A stretch of 64,000 nucleotides of DNA from Marinobacter sp. LA51 (GCF_030297175.1 NZ_AP028070.1:3100001-3164000), one strand, 5' to 3'. Shown: positions 9,228-17,598, counted from the first letter of the stretch. Notes: generated by a model not told the origin, from the letters alone. Numbers and translations: made by a program.

Positions 9228-10315
9228 TGCCTGACCGTTTCGCCGAACGACTGCTCGACTGGTTCGATAAGCACGGCAGGCATGACCTGCCGTGGCACGA
9301 GAATCAGAATGCCTACCGGGTCTGGGTCTCTGAGATCATGCTGCAGCAGACCCAGGTCGCCACAGTGATCCCCTACTTCAACGCCTTCATGGCTCGATTC
9401 CCAAACGTGCAGGCGCTGGCCGAGGCCCCGGTGGACGACGTACTCAGCCATTGGTCTGGCCTGGGCTATTACGCCCGGGCCCGCAACCTGCAGAAGGCTG
9501 CAAAGACTGTAGTTGAGGAGTTCGGTGGCGAATTCCCGGATGATCCCGAACTACTGGAAACCCTGACCGGCATCGGCCGGTCAACGGCAGCGGCTATCGT
9601 CGCCCAGGCCTTTGGCAAACGGGCGGCTATTCTTGATGGCAACGTCAAGCGGGTACTGGCCCGCTACCATGCGGTGCCCGGCTGGCCCGGTCAGACTGCC
9701 GTTCTGAAGCAGCTCTGGCAGCACGCCGAGGAGCATACTCCCGAAGCACGCGCCCGGGACTATACCCAGGCGATTATGGATCTGGGCGCCATGGTGTGTA
9801 CCCGCAGCCGGCCGAAGTGCGACGCCTGCCCGCTGCAAGCAGGCTGCACTGCCCATGCCGAAGGCGAAGAAACGCTTTACCCGGGCTCCAAGCCCAAGAA
9901 AGCCAAGCCTGAGAAAACCACCTGGATGGTGATACTTGAAGACAGTGACGGTCGCATCCTGCTGGAACGACGGCCGCCCAGCGGTATCTGGGGCGGATTG
10001 TGGAGCCTACCGGAACTGGACCCGGCGCTGGGGCCGGATGAACTGCAGGAGACCTGTGAGCAGCAACTGGGACTGAACTGCGGCGACCCGGAACTGATCA
10101 GCGGCTTTCGCCACACCTTCAGCCATTACCACCTGCATATCCAGCCTGCCCGGCTCTCAGTCCACAACGCTGCCCACAACGTCCCTCACAACACCCAGCG
10201 CGTAGCCGACGACGACCGCCTGAGCTGGTTCCACCGGGATGAAGCCCTGGCCCTCGGCTTGCCAGCGCCGATTCGCAGCCTGCTGACCCAACCGGAACAG
10301 ACTGCCCTACTCTGA
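9227..10315 (+). CDS. mutY: A/G-specific adenine glycosylase MutY
   Basis: DNA repair glycosylase that removes adenine mispaired with 8-oxoguanine or guanine. The 362-residue protein has the HhH-GPD domain with SEIMLQQTQV (catalytic Glu36) and LTGIGRSTAAAI followed by AAILDGNVKRV (catalytic Asp137). The [4Fe-4S] cluster ligands are Cys191, Cys198, Cys201 and Cys207 (C-x6-C-x2-C-x5-C). A C-terminal NUDIX-like domain (about 225-355) recognises 8-oxoG. It starts one base inside the AsmA stop codon and is followed 72 bp later by yggX, the usual order; both mutY and yggX relate to oxidative damage. Confidence 0.97.
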   Translation: MPDRFAERLLDWFDKHGRHDLPWHENQNAYRVWVSEIMLQQTQVATVIPYFNAFMARFPNVQALAEAPVDDVLSHWSGLGYYARARNLQKAAKTVVEEFGGEFPDDPELLETLTGIGRSTAAAIVAQAFGKRAAILDGNVKRVLARYHAVPGWPGQTAVLKQLWQHAEEHTPEARARDYTQAIMDLGAMVCTRSRPKCDACPLQAGCTAHAEGEETLYPGSKPKKAKPEKTTWMVILEDSDGRILLERRPPSGIWGGLWSLPELDPALGPDELQETCEQQLGLNCGDPELISGFRHTFSHYHLHIQPARLSVHNAAHNVPHNTQRVADDDRLSWFHRDEALALGLPAPIRSLLTQPEQTALL

Positions 10316-10387
10316 CGCTGGCCAGCCCTACGGCCCAGCCTGATCTGTTATCATGCCGGCAGATTCACTTTGCCAACAGGAGCCACC

Positions 10388-10660
10388 ATGAGCCGAACCG
10401 TATTCTGCCGTAAGTACCAGAAAGAACTCGACGGCCTGGCCTTCCCGCCCATGCCCGGCAAAAAAGGCCAGGAACTCTACGAGAGCGTGTCCAAGCAGGC
10501 CTGGGAAGAGTGGCAGGCTGAGCAGACCATGTTGATCAACGAAAAGCACCTGAGCCTGATGGATCCGAACACCCGCAAATACCTGCAGGCACAGATGGAG
10601 CACTTTTTCGACAACGAGCCGTTCGACCAGGCCGAAGGCTATGTTCCACCCGAGCAATAA
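10388..10660 (+). CDS. yggX: Probable Fe(2+)-trafficking protein YggX
   Basis: A 90-residue cytosolic protein linked to protecting labile Fe-S clusters from oxidation. It begins [17 protein letters not shown] with the invariant Cys7, and contains [14 protein letters not shown] and [14 protein letters not shown], both family signatures. I set the start at 10388 because CAGGAG lies 6 bp upstream; an in-frame ATG at 10370 precedes this Shine-Dalgarno and adds non-conserved residues. It follows mutY at 72 bp and precedes tRNA-Phe. Confidence 0.95.
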   Translation: MSRTVFCRKYQKELDGLAFPPMPGKKGQELYESVSKQAWEEWQAEQTMLINEKHLSLMDPNTRKYLQAQMEHFFDNEPFDQAEGYVPPEQ

Positions 10661-10720
10661 CTCCAATTGATCAAAGCCTGATCAACACTGAAAAGATTCG
10701 GAAATTTTTCCGGCCCGGCC

Positions 10721-10749
10721 TTGACTCAATACAGTGAAACCGGTTTAAT
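10721..10749 (+). promoter_or_regulatory. Sigma-70 promoter of tRNA-Phe
   Basis: TTGACT at 10721-10726 and TTTAAT at 10744-10749 are separated by exactly 17 bp. They are followed by a GC-rich discriminator (GCGCCCC) as in stable-RNA promoters under stringent control. The expected transcription start is near 10756, about 25 bp before the mature tRNA. Confidence 0.8.
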
Positions 10750-10780
10750 AGCGCCCCGTTGCACAGCAGTAGCGCAACTT

Positions 10781-10856
10781 GCCCGGATAGCTCAGTTGGT
10801 AGAGCAGGGGATTGAAAATCCCCGTGTCGGTGGTTCGATTCCGCCTCCGGGCACCA
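10781..10856 (+). tRNA. tRNA-Phe (GAA anticodon)
   Basis: A 76-nt cloverleaf with CCA encoded. The acceptor stem pairs GCCCGGA with TCCGGGC, the D arm carries AGCTCAGTTGGTAGAGC, and the anticodon stem GGGGA/TCCCC encloses a loop with GAA at 10814-10816. The T arm is GGTGG-TTCGATT-CCGCC with one G-U pair. It is flanked by a strong promoter and a rho-independent terminator, so it is a monocistronic unit. Confidence 0.98.
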
Positions 10857-10866
10857 CGAATTCCAC

Positions 10867-10895
10867 AAAAAAGCCCGCCTAGTGCGGGCTTTTTT
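10867..10895 (+). terminator. Rho-independent terminator after tRNA-Phe
   Basis: AGCCCGC (10872-10878) pairs with GCGGGCT (10884-10890) around a 5-nt loop, followed by a run of T and preceded by a run of A. It can work in both directions, ending tRNA-Phe and also the minus-strand gene that finishes at 10917. Confidence 0.93.
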
Positions 10896-10916
10896 GTTAT
10901 TGGCTGCGCACCAATA

Positions 10917-11165
10917 TTAGTGAGGCAGCCTTTTATCAAATACTTTCCAGTCCTGGACACGGCCGTCCGAATCAAACTGCACAAATCCTGCGAAGCTGTC
11001 GTCGTCCTGCCAGGTTTTCACGTAACCGATAACCTCCCCTGCCTCGGACACCATTTCGAACGATGCTTTGCGCGTTTCGTGTTCCTTATCGTATTCACTA
11101 CTGTCTTGCTGAAGCGTGAATTTGGTGCTGTCTGAGAGAGCCAGTGCGAGCAGATCGGGATTCAT
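10917..11165 (-). CDS. Small hypothetical protein
   Basis: An 82-residue acidic protein, MNPDLLALALSDS onward, that I do not recognise. It looks like a single small alternating-strand domain (SSEYDKEHETRKASFEMVSE, then VIGYVKTW and FAGFVQFDSDGRV), with no signal peptide, Cys or membrane segment. I chose the start at 11165 because GGAG lies 9 bp upstream; an in-frame ATG at 11186 would add seven residues with a poorer ribosome site. It is the first gene beyond tRNA-Phe, points towards it, and is followed by the bidirectional terminator. Coding character looks real but the function is unknown. Confidence 0.6.
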   Translation of the reverse strand: MNPDLLALALSDSTKFTLQQDSSEYDKEHETRKASFEMVSEAGEVIGYVKTWQDDDSFAGFVQFDSDGRVQDWKVFDKRLPH

Positions 11166-11367
11166 TGAGAAGCACTCCAATTTCATGGTGCACGCCCTGC
11201 TTTGCTAGCGCGCACTTGCGAATTTAAGCAGACACAAAATCCATGATGCGCCGACGAACTATCGACTTGAGCAAAATATGACCACCCGGGAAGTGTATTA
11301 CAACTTGCCAGATTAGCCACCGAAAATGGCCAATAAACCGGGCGATTTCAACCGGCATTGATCTCCG

Positions 11368-12117
11368 TCAACGCTTCCAAAGCTGCCACTGAATTCTTGC
11401 CCACATCTGTCTGAAACTGGCGGCTGCCATCGATCTGGGAGCCAGCACTTCCAGAGGCAGCCCCTCTTCCCCCATGCGCTCAACGACGCTGGCATAAGGG
11501 ATGATGATATCCAGTGGCTGATCAAGGTAGTCCTCGGGGTTTGCGATCACCTCTCGGTGCAAACGTTTGCGCCGATCCGCCATGGAAAAGAATGGCTTCA
11601 ACTTCTTAACTCCCAGCTTTTTGTCCTTGGCGAAGTCTCGCAACTGAATCCAGCTATTCAGAGACAGCCAGGTAGGCACCAGGGGGACATAGACGGCATC
11701 AGCCAGCTCCAAAACCTGCTCAGTCAGCCGCGACAGAGTTGGCGGACAATCCAGAACCACGAGGCTGGTGTCTTCCGAGAGCGGCGCCAGCATCTGCCGC
11801 AGCATATCGTTGCCAGCCTCATGTTCCAGCTTGATATCGAAGTTGCGAAAACTGCTGTGGGCCGGAATGAAATCCAAACCAGGATATACGTCTTCGTGGA
11901 TAAATTTGGCGATCGGCGATTTGCCTTCCAGCAGCTTGGACAGCTTCTTGCCTTTGACCATCTCGGCACCGGCCAGATAGAAACTGGCGGCCCCCTGAGG
12001 GTCGAGATCCCAAAGCAGTGTTTTACATTGGCTCTGGCTTGCGAGATAGGCGATGTTTACGGCCGCAGCGGTTTTTCCAACGCCACCTTTAGGGCTATAG
12101 AACGCGATGATCCTCAT
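11368..12117 (-). CDS. ParA/MinD-like P-loop ATPase (orphan)
   Basis: A 249-residue deviant-Walker ATPase of the ParA/Soj family. The Walker A motif KGGVGKT (residues 10-16) has the signature lysine Lys10 as well as Lys15; switch I is DLDPQGAAS and Walker B is LVVLDCPPT. Such ATPases bind ATP, dimerise and position DNA or protein cargo on the nucleoid or membrane. No parB or recognisable partition site lies nearby, so this is not the chromosomal parAB pair. Conserved chromosome-linked relatives of unknown cargo exist. It lies 52 bp downstream of a small unknown gene in the same direction, a possible two-gene unit. The 180 bp downstream holds no gene. Confidence 0.85.
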   Translation of the reverse strand: MRIIAFYSPKGGVGKTAAAVNIAYLASQSQCKTLLWDLDPQGAASFYLAGAEMVKGKKLSKLLEGKSPIAKFIHEDVYPGLDFIPAHSSFRNFDIKLEHEAGNDMLRQMLAPLSEDTSLVVLDCPPTLSRLTEQVLELADAVYVPLVPTWLSLNSWIQLRDFAKDKKLGVKKLKPFFSMADRRKRLHREVIANPEDYLDQPLDIIIPYASVVERMGEEGLPLEVLAPRSMAAASFRQMWARIQWQLWKR

Positions 12118-12169
12118 GCTTGCATGGCTCCCGGATACACAGGGCGAATCCGTCGCTCCGTTTTGATAA

Positions 12170-12379
12170 TCAGGTTCTCTTCTGGCCTAACAGCATTCTG
12201 ATGTAGTGCTGAGCCGAATGCTGACTCTCTGACTTATACAAAGCAGTCTCCCCGGGAATATGAACTTCATAGCGCACCGGCCGGAAATAACCACAGGCCT
12301 CCTGCACACCAAGTTCGAGAAGCTCCAGACAATTGCCGGACCATAGCACCCGGGCACGCATGCCCTGAATCGATTTCAT
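12170..12379 (-). CDS. Small hypothetical protein upstream of parA-like gene
   Basis: About 69 residues starting MKSIQGMRARVLWSGNCLEL. I do not recognise a family. The composition is protein-like (VRYEVHIPGETALYKSES, QHYIRMLLGQKR) and it ends 52 bp before the ParA-like gene on the same strand, so a functional link is possible. The start is uncertain: ATG at 12379 lacks a good Shine-Dalgarno, and in-frame TTG codons at 12391 and 12409 are alternatives; the one at 12391 has GGGGG 5 bp upstream. No signal peptide or membrane segment is visible. Confidence 0.5.
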   Translation of the reverse strand: MKSIQGMRARVLWSGNCLELLELGVQEACGYFRPVRYEVHIPGETALYKSESQHSAQHYIRMLLGQKRT

Positions 12380-12615
12380 CAGTACTGACAAAGTTGCCCC
12401 CGAAAACAAGCTGTTGGCAATGAAGCGATAGAAAGCTCGTCCTGAGCAGCGCAGTTCCTGGGATCTGCGCGAGAGAGTCAGTCTCTACGGGAACGCATTG
12501 AAGCAGCACAACATTGCGTTTTCATGACCCTCCAGCGCCGGCTCAACTACGTTCACTGAATGGTCATGTAGTAGGTATAGCCTGTTGTTCTCAATCAAAA
12601 GGAGAGCTGTACCCC

Positions 12616-14199
12616 ATGTCTGGAGATTCCTCCCTCCTCGTCGAAAAACTCTGGCGCCTGAAGCGCCGCATCGACAAAGGTGCCTGCCCTGGCGTCGAAT
12701 TCGTTCACCTGAATACCCTGCTGCAAGAGCCCGGTTATCGAGCCGACGTCTTGCGACGCGTTGAGCACTCGGGCACGCCGGAACTTCAGGCTCTGGCCCG
12801 GGAAATCCAGGCCAACGACAACGGGCAGCCCTTGATGGTTCGCGAGCAGACCAGCCGTATCGAGCAATCGCCTGCAAAAGAGCGCAAGAAGCCCGGCTGG
12901 CTTCTCCGCAATAGTCTTATCTGGATTCCGATGCTGGCTATCAGCTCTATCGCCGTGGGCTTTACCGCGTTTGAAAACCGGGCTGTGCGCATCGATGCCG
13001 ACATCACCATCGACACCACCTGGAAGACTGGCTCCCGTTACATTCTCGAAGAGACCATTTACGTCGAAAATGCGAGCCTGACGATCGAGCCCGGCGTAAC
13101 CGTCGAAGGCGAAAACGGCTCTGCTCTGGTAGTCACCCCTTCCGCAAAGCTGTTCTCAAGGGGCAAGGCCAACAATCCGGTGGTCTTCACGAGCGCCAAG
13201 GCCGAAGGCAAACGCACCCGGGGTGACTGGGGCGGTGTGGTATTACTCGGCAAGGCACCGGTTAACGAACCTGGCGCCGAGATTGAAGGTCTGCCCGCCG
13301 GCGAGAACCGTGGCGCGTTTGGCGGCACCGACGCCAGCCATTCCTGTGGCGTACTGGAATACACCCGCATCGAATTTGCCGGCTTTGAGGTTTATAAGGA
13401 CAACGAACTGAATGGCCTGACCCTGGGTGGCTGCGGCAAGAACACTATTGTCCGGAATGTTCAGGTGCACCGCTCGCTGGACGATGGCATTGAAATGTTC
13501 GGAGGTAATGTCGATCTGAAGAATATCGTGGTGTCCGGTGCCGCCGACGACAGTATCGACTGGGACTGGGGCTGGACTGGTAATGTTCAGTTTGCCGTCA
13601 TCCAGCAACACCCTGACGTCGGTGACAACGCCTTCGAAGGCGACAACAACGGAGGCGATCATGAAGCGATGCCTCGGTCGGAACCCACCTTTTACAACGT
13701 AACCCTGGTCGGCACCGGCAACTCTCAGAAAAAACACCGGGGCATCGTTGTTCGGGAGGGCTCCGGTGGTCATTTCCACAACATGCTGATCGACAGCTAT
13801 GGCATCGAAGCCATGGACACGCGGGACGAGGCTCTGTCACTCACCAACCGTAACCTGCTGACATTCCAAAACAACCTGATGGCGAACCTGGGTCATCTGG
13901 GTCAGGTCGGCCAGGAAGAACTCTCAGGAGATAGGGATGACGACTTTGGCTTTGACGAGCATGGCTGGATGCAGGCATCGGCCAACAACAATGGCTTCCG
14001 AGTGGAGACCGCGCTGTTTCCGAATGCCCGGAATCTGGAAAATCCTAAATTCATGCCCAGAATTCAGCTGCGGCAAATGAATGCGACTCGGCCGCCCCAG
14101 AGCGAATTCTTCGATGAATCCGCCAACTTTGTCGGCGCGGTGAGCCCAGTGTCCGCCAGCAGCTGGCTGGACGGGTGGACCAGCTTCCCGGAATCCTGA
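12616..14199 (+). CDS. Membrane-anchored parallel beta-helix-like protein, function unknown
   Basis: A 527-residue protein with a cytoplasmic N-terminal part of about 95 residues, one transmembrane helix (LIWIPMLAISSIAVGFTAF, about residues 100-120), and a large extracytoplasmic domain. That domain has short repeated units typical of right-handed beta-helices (YILEETIYVENASLTIEPGV, GLTLGGCGKNTIVRNVQVH, DLKNIVVSGAADDSID). Similar domains occur in proteins annotated as multidrug transporters or lipoproteins without known activity. The start at 12616 is supported by AAAGGAG about 10 bp upstream; the frame is open to 12514 without a site. It is divergent from the small gene and parA-like gene. 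No catalytic residues can be assigned. Confidence 0.8.
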   Translation: MSGDSSLLVEKLWRLKRRIDKGACPGVEFVHLNTLLQEPGYRADVLRRVEHSGTPELQALAREIQANDNGQPLMVREQTSRIEQSPAKERKKPGWLLRNSLIWIPMLAISSIAVGFTAFENRAVRIDADITIDTTWKTGSRYILEETIYVENASLTIEPGVTVEGENGSALVVTPSAKLFSRGKANNPVVFTSAKAEGKRTRGDWGGVVLLGKAPVNEPGAEIEGLPAGENRGAFGGTDASHSCGVLEYTRIEFAGFEVYKDNELNGLTLGGCGKNTIVRNVQVHRSLDDGIEMFGGNVDLKNIVVSGAADDSIDWDWGWTGNVQFAVIQQHPDVGDNAFEGDNNGGDHEAMPRSEPTFYNVTLVGTGNSQKKHRGIVVREGSGGHFHNMLIDSYGIEAMDTRDEALSLTNRNLLTFQNNLMANLGHLGQVGQEELSGDRDDDFGFDEHGWMQASANNNGFRVETALFPNARNLENPKFMPRIQLRQMNATRPPQSEFFDESANFVGAVSPVSASSWLDGWTSFPES

Positions 14200-14276
14200 G
14201 CAATACCTGAGGACTAACGCGCCAGGGACGGCGCCGTTAGCCCCGACCGATTGATGCCACCATGCAATTTACCGTC

Positions 14277-14933
14277 TCAAAACGGCAAGACTTTCCCATC
14301 CCAGGCTTTGAAGCATCCGGTTTCGATCAGATCCAGATCGTCGATCTGCGCACGCAAGCCAGCAACAGAATCTTCAACGGACACCTCGGCCTCACTCCCA
14401 CCCATATCGGTAGCAACCCAGCCCGGGTGGTAGATGCCCACTGCAATGCCCTCAGGCCGGAGATCCACAGCGAGATTGCGGCCCAGGTTGATCGCGGCGG
14501 CTTTGGAGGATCGGTATATGTAGCGCCCGCCACCGGCCGCAGCCTGGGAACCCAGCAGGCTGGAAACGATAGCAATCTTTGTAGCCTCGCCATTCTCCAG
14601 TGCCAGTCTGAGATTGGGCAGCAGTGCCTGTACAGTCAGGAAGACACCGGTAACATTGACTTGAAAATGCTTGGCCCAAAGCGCTGGGGGATAGCCGCCA
14701 TCCAGTTGTTCATGGCGATCCAGCAGAATGCCGGCATTGCACACCAAGGCTGAAATGGGCTTACCTTTCAGGCGTTCTGCGAGCGCAGACACGCTGTTTG
14801 GCTCAGCCACATCCAGCTGCTCCAAGCCAGGTTCATTCCGGGCGGTTCCGATGACCTCTTTACCGGCTTTGCACCACTCATTGGCAAGACCCTGACCGAT
14901 GCCGCGGTTGGCCCCCGTAATCAGAATTGTCAT
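14277..14933 (-). CDS. SDR family oxidoreductase (C-factor/csgA-like)
   Basis: A 218-residue short-chain dehydrogenase/reductase. It has the nucleotide-binding motif TGANRGIG (residues 6-13), the NAG motif (VCNAGIL), the active-site serine in IVSSLLGS and the catalytic YRSSK. The short length and C-terminal HPGWVATDMGG resemble C-factor-type SDRs, which act as NAD(P)-dependent carbonyl reductases of unknown substrate. AAGGA lies 7 bp upstream of the ATG. It follows an enoyl-CoA hydratase gene by 40 bp on the same strand and may be co-transcribed. Confidence 0.9.
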   Translation of the reverse strand: MTILITGANRGIGQGLANEWCKAGKEVIGTARNEPGLEQLDVAEPNSVSALAERLKGKPISALVCNAGILLDRHEQLDGGYPPALWAKHFQVNVTGVFLTVQALLPNLRLALENGEATKIAIVSSLLGSQAAAGGGRYIYRSSKAAAINLGRNLAVDLRPEGIAVGIYHPGWVATDMGGSEAEVSVEDSVAGLRAQIDDLDLIETGCFKAWDGKVLPF

Positions 14934-14973
14934 GGCTGCGTCCTTATTGGGTTCGTGGGCAGTTAGAGGAAGG

Positions 14974-15777
14974 TTAGCCCCGCCCCATGGAAGCCAGCAT
15001 GCGATTGACCGCGTCCAGATGCTCCGGCTCGTTGTGGCTCATGCCCTGAAAAACCGCGCACAGATCCAGGAAGTCCTTCAATTCCATGCGCTGGGCCATC
15101 TTCATCAAGCGCTTGGTTAAACGGGTCGCCTTCGGTGGCTGACTCGCCATCCGGGTCGCCAGTTTCATCGCTTCCGGCATCAACTGGTCGTCCGGCACCA
15201 CGGTCATGACGATACCGAGTTCTTTGGCTTCATTGGCATCAACCACCCGGCCGGTCATGGTCAGCTCAAACGCACGCTGGTAACCGATCAGGCGCTGCAT
15301 CAGCCAGGCACCACCGTCGCCGGGAATGATGCCGAGATTCAGAAAGGTCTCGCCGAACTTGGCCCGGTCGGAGGCAATGCGGATGTCGGCCATGTTGGCA
15401 AGGTCAAAGCCGGCACCGATTGCAGCGCCATTCACTGCGGCGATCACCGGGACTTCGACTGCCTGCAGCGCCAGCGGAATGCGCTGGATGCCCTTGCGGT
15501 AACGATCCGCACACTCAGCCACGTCGCCGGCAAAATCGCCGCCACGTTCGGCCATGTCGCGGATGTTCCCTCCGGCACTGAAAGCCGAGCCGGCGCCGGT
15601 GATCACCAGTACCGACACTTCGTCACACTGATTAACCCATTCGGCCGTGGCCACAATGTCGTCGATCAGGGCAGAGCCAGTCAGGGCGTTACGGAGGTCG
15701 TTACGGTTCAGGGTTAGAACAGCGACCCGCTCTTCGAGGGTCAGCAGCGCGTCGGTCAGTTGGGGCAAGGCGGTCAT
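14974..15777 (-). CDS. Enoyl-CoA hydratase/isomerase (crotonase) family protein
   Basis: A 267-residue crotonase-fold protein. The oxyanion-hole segments are GAGSAFSAGGNIRDM and VIAAVNGAAIGAGFDLANMAD. The catalytic-glutamate position of hydratases appears as LGIIPGDGGAWLMQR, with GDGG, so Asp rather than the first Glu is present and hydratase activity is not certain. Members act on acyl-CoA esters as in fatty acid or aromatic degradation. The start at 15777 has CAGGAG 6 bp upstream; an upstream in-frame start at 15819 precedes this site. It lies upstream of the SDR gene and downstream of a DUF4124 gene. Confidence 0.9.
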   Translation of the reverse strand: MTALPQLTDALLTLEERVAVLTLNRNDLRNALTGSALIDDIVATAEWVNQCDEVSVLVITGAGSAFSAGGNIRDMAERGGDFAGDVAECADRYRKGIQRIPLALQAVEVPVIAAVNGAAIGAGFDLANMADIRIASDRAKFGETFLNLGIIPGDGGAWLMQRLIGYQRAFELTMTGRVVDANEAKELGIVMTVVPDDQLMPEAMKLATRMASQPPKATRLTKRLMKMAQRMELKDFLDLCAVFQGMSHNEPEHLDAVNRMLASMGRG

Positions 15778-15825
15778 TGTGGGCTCCTGATTGCTGTTGG
15801 CTTTCGGGCAATATAGCACCTCAGG

Positions 15826-16269
15826 CTACTGCAACAGGCATTCACGGCTGAGCTTCTGGCTGGTTTCACGCCGCTGACGCCGGAGGGTATTACCCTTGTC
15901 ATTGCCGTAGCCGGCCCGCAGCTTGGATTGGATCCTGTCCAGTTTTTTCCGGTAGGCTTCACAGGCTTTGTTTCGCCGAGCGAGGGCCTTGCCCTTTGCT
16001 CCGCCCCCTCTACTGACGCCCCGATCTGGGGTAGACAGCAAACCGCGAACGTCATCGCGAATTCCAGACACGCGTCTGCCCTGATCAAGATTCTCAGACA
16101 TGGGAACCGTCGATGGTTCAGAGAGGATTACCTCTCGGTGGGGCAATTCGCCCGGCGGGTAATCCGAAAAGTGGGCCACACCATTCGGATCAATCCAGGT
16201 GTAGACACCGGCGTAAAGCGGTGAGCTGACGCCTCCAATGACAACGAAAATCGCCAATATCCATGGCAT
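15826..16269 (-). CDS. DUF4124 domain-containing exported protein
   Basis: A 147-residue protein with a signal peptide (residues about 1-20, cleavage after LYA) followed by the DUF4124 core GVYTWIDPNGVAHFSDYPP, where a Trp/Tyr-x-D-x-x-G-x-x-x-F/Y-S-D pattern is typical. The rest is basic, with KGKALARRNKACEAYRKKL, and ends in a short Arg/Lys-rich helix. GGGAG precedes the ATG. The family is periplasmic and of unknown function. It lies 107 bp after glcF in the same direction but is not an obvious part of the glycolate module. Confidence 0.85.
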   Translation of the reverse strand: MPWILAIFVVIGGVSSPLYAGVYTWIDPNGVAHFSDYPPGELPHREVILSEPSTVPMSENLDQGRRVSGIRDDVRGLLSTPDRGVSRGGGAKGKALARRNKACEAYRKKLDRIQSKLRAGYGNDKGNTLRRQRRETSQKLSRECLLQ

Positions 16270-16376
16270 AAAGATCCACTCCCTGTGGGTTCGCTAACTG
16301 CGGGAGCAGTATAACGACCCCTTCAGGGAATGAACGGAACCTGACCCCGATTTACCGAATTCAGTACCGCATCAGC

Positions 16377-17585
16377 TTACTGATCCAGCAATTCAATCCA
16401 GTGCTGGACTGGCACCTGGGCCTTGGTTTCCAGGTGCATCTGACAGCCAATGTTGGCAGTGACGATGCGGTCGGGGTTATCTACCGTCAGTGCCTTGAGC
16501 TTGTTGCCCAGCAGCTTCTGACTCATCTCCGGCTGCGTTACCGAGTAAGTACCGGCAGAGCCACAGCACAGGTGCTTGTCCTTGGTGACGGCCAGATTCA
16601 CACCGGCCTTGGTCAGCACCTGCTCGACCACGCCGCTCTGCTGCATGGCATGCTGCAGAGTACATGGACAATGGAACGCGACCTTGTCCGAACTCTGGCT
16701 CAGCTTCAGCTTCTCCAGATCCTGATTCAGCAGGAAGGCGCCGATATCCGTGCACAGGTCACTAACCTTCTGCGCCTTGGCGGCGTAGACCGGGTCGTCT
16801 TTCAGCAGGTGGCCGTAATCCTGAACCATGGCGCCACAGCCAGAGGCCGTCATGATGATGGCCTCGGCTCCCGATTCGATGGCGGGCCACCAGGCATCGA
16901 TGTTCTGGCGCATCCGCTCCAATCCTTTTTCGTGCTCGGACAGATGGTAGTTCACCGCACCACAGCAACCTGCCTCGGGCGCCTCGACCATGGTGATACC
17001 CAACTTATCCATTACCCGGGCCGCAGCCGCGTTGGTGTTCGGGGTGGCGGACGGCTGCACACAGCCGGCCAGAGCCAGAACAATGCGGTTGTGACTGGCC
17101 GCGGGCCAGGGGCTGGCCTGCTTTCTCGGCGGTACCTTGGTGCGCAGCGGCGCCGGCAATACCGGACGGAATATCTGGCCCATCCGCAACAGCAGGCCAA
17201 AAAGCTGGCGATTCGGGATCACCCGGGCCAGCCCCCAACGCAACCACTTGTCCTTGGGAGCCCGTGGCAGCTCTTTTTCCATCAGGCCGCGGCTGATGTC
17301 CACCAGGCGGCCGTACTGAACGCCAGAAGGACAGGTGGTTTCACAGCTGCGACAAGTCAGGCAGCGATCCAGGTGCTCACGGGTCTTTTCCGTGGCCTCC
17401 TGGCCTTCCAGGAACATCTTCATCAGATAGATGCGGCCCCGGGGACCATCGCGCTCATCGTTCAGTTCCTGATACGTCGGGCAGGTTGCGGTGCAGAAGC
17501 CGCAGTGGACACAGGCCCGAAGGATGGATTCGGCCTCCTGCCCTTCCGCTGTATTGGCAAATTGTTGAACCAGATTTGTTTGCAT
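16377..17585 (-). CDS. glcF: Glycolate oxidase iron-sulfur subunit GlcF
   Basis: Iron-sulfur electron-transfer subunit of glycolate dehydrogenase, 402 residues. Two ferredoxin-type 4Fe-4S motifs are near the N-terminus (CVHCGFCTATCP and CLTCRSCETTCP), followed by two CCG domains (EAGCCGAVNYH and KHLCCGSAGTYS). It carries electrons from the GlcD/GlcE flavin sites to the respiratory chain at the inner membrane. It is the last gene of glcD-glcE-glcF, starting 13 bp after glcE. Length is normal (about 400). Confidence 0.96.
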   Translation of the reverse strand: MQTNLVQQFANTAEGQEAESILRACVHCGFCTATCPTYQELNDERDGPRGRIYLMKMFLEGQEATEKTREHLDRCLTCRSCETTCPSGVQYGRLVDISRGLMEKELPRAPKDKWLRWGLARVIPNRQLFGLLLRMGQIFRPVLPAPLRTKVPPRKQASPWPAASHNRIVLALAGCVQPSATPNTNAAAARVMDKLGITMVEAPEAGCCGAVNYHLSEHEKGLERMRQNIDAWWPAIESGAEAIIMTASGCGAMVQDYGHLLKDDPVYAAKAQKVSDLCTDIGAFLLNQDLEKLKLSQSSDKVAFHCPCTLQHAMQQSGVVEQVLTKAGVNLAVTKDKHLCCGSAGTYSVTQPEMSQKLLGNKLKALTVDNPDRIVTANIGCQMHLETKAQVPVQHWIELLDQ

Positions 17586-17598
17586 CGTATTCCTGCTC

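Noticed and set aside
10667..10685. TTGATCA/TGATCAA palindrome after yggX as a terminator.
   Set aside because: The stem is AT-rich and has no following T tract; it is only weak evidence for a terminator or operator.
12267..12509. An 80-codon minus-strand frame overlapping the small gene upstream of parA.
   Set aside because: Cys/Gly/Leu-rich with low-complexity look, out of frame with the more protein-like 12170-12379 gene, and no Shine-Dalgarno.
10781..14276. An integrated island bounded by a direct repeat of the tRNA-Phe 3' end.
   Set aside because: I looked for a second copy of the tRNA 3' segment in the following kilobases and found none, and there is no integrase gene.
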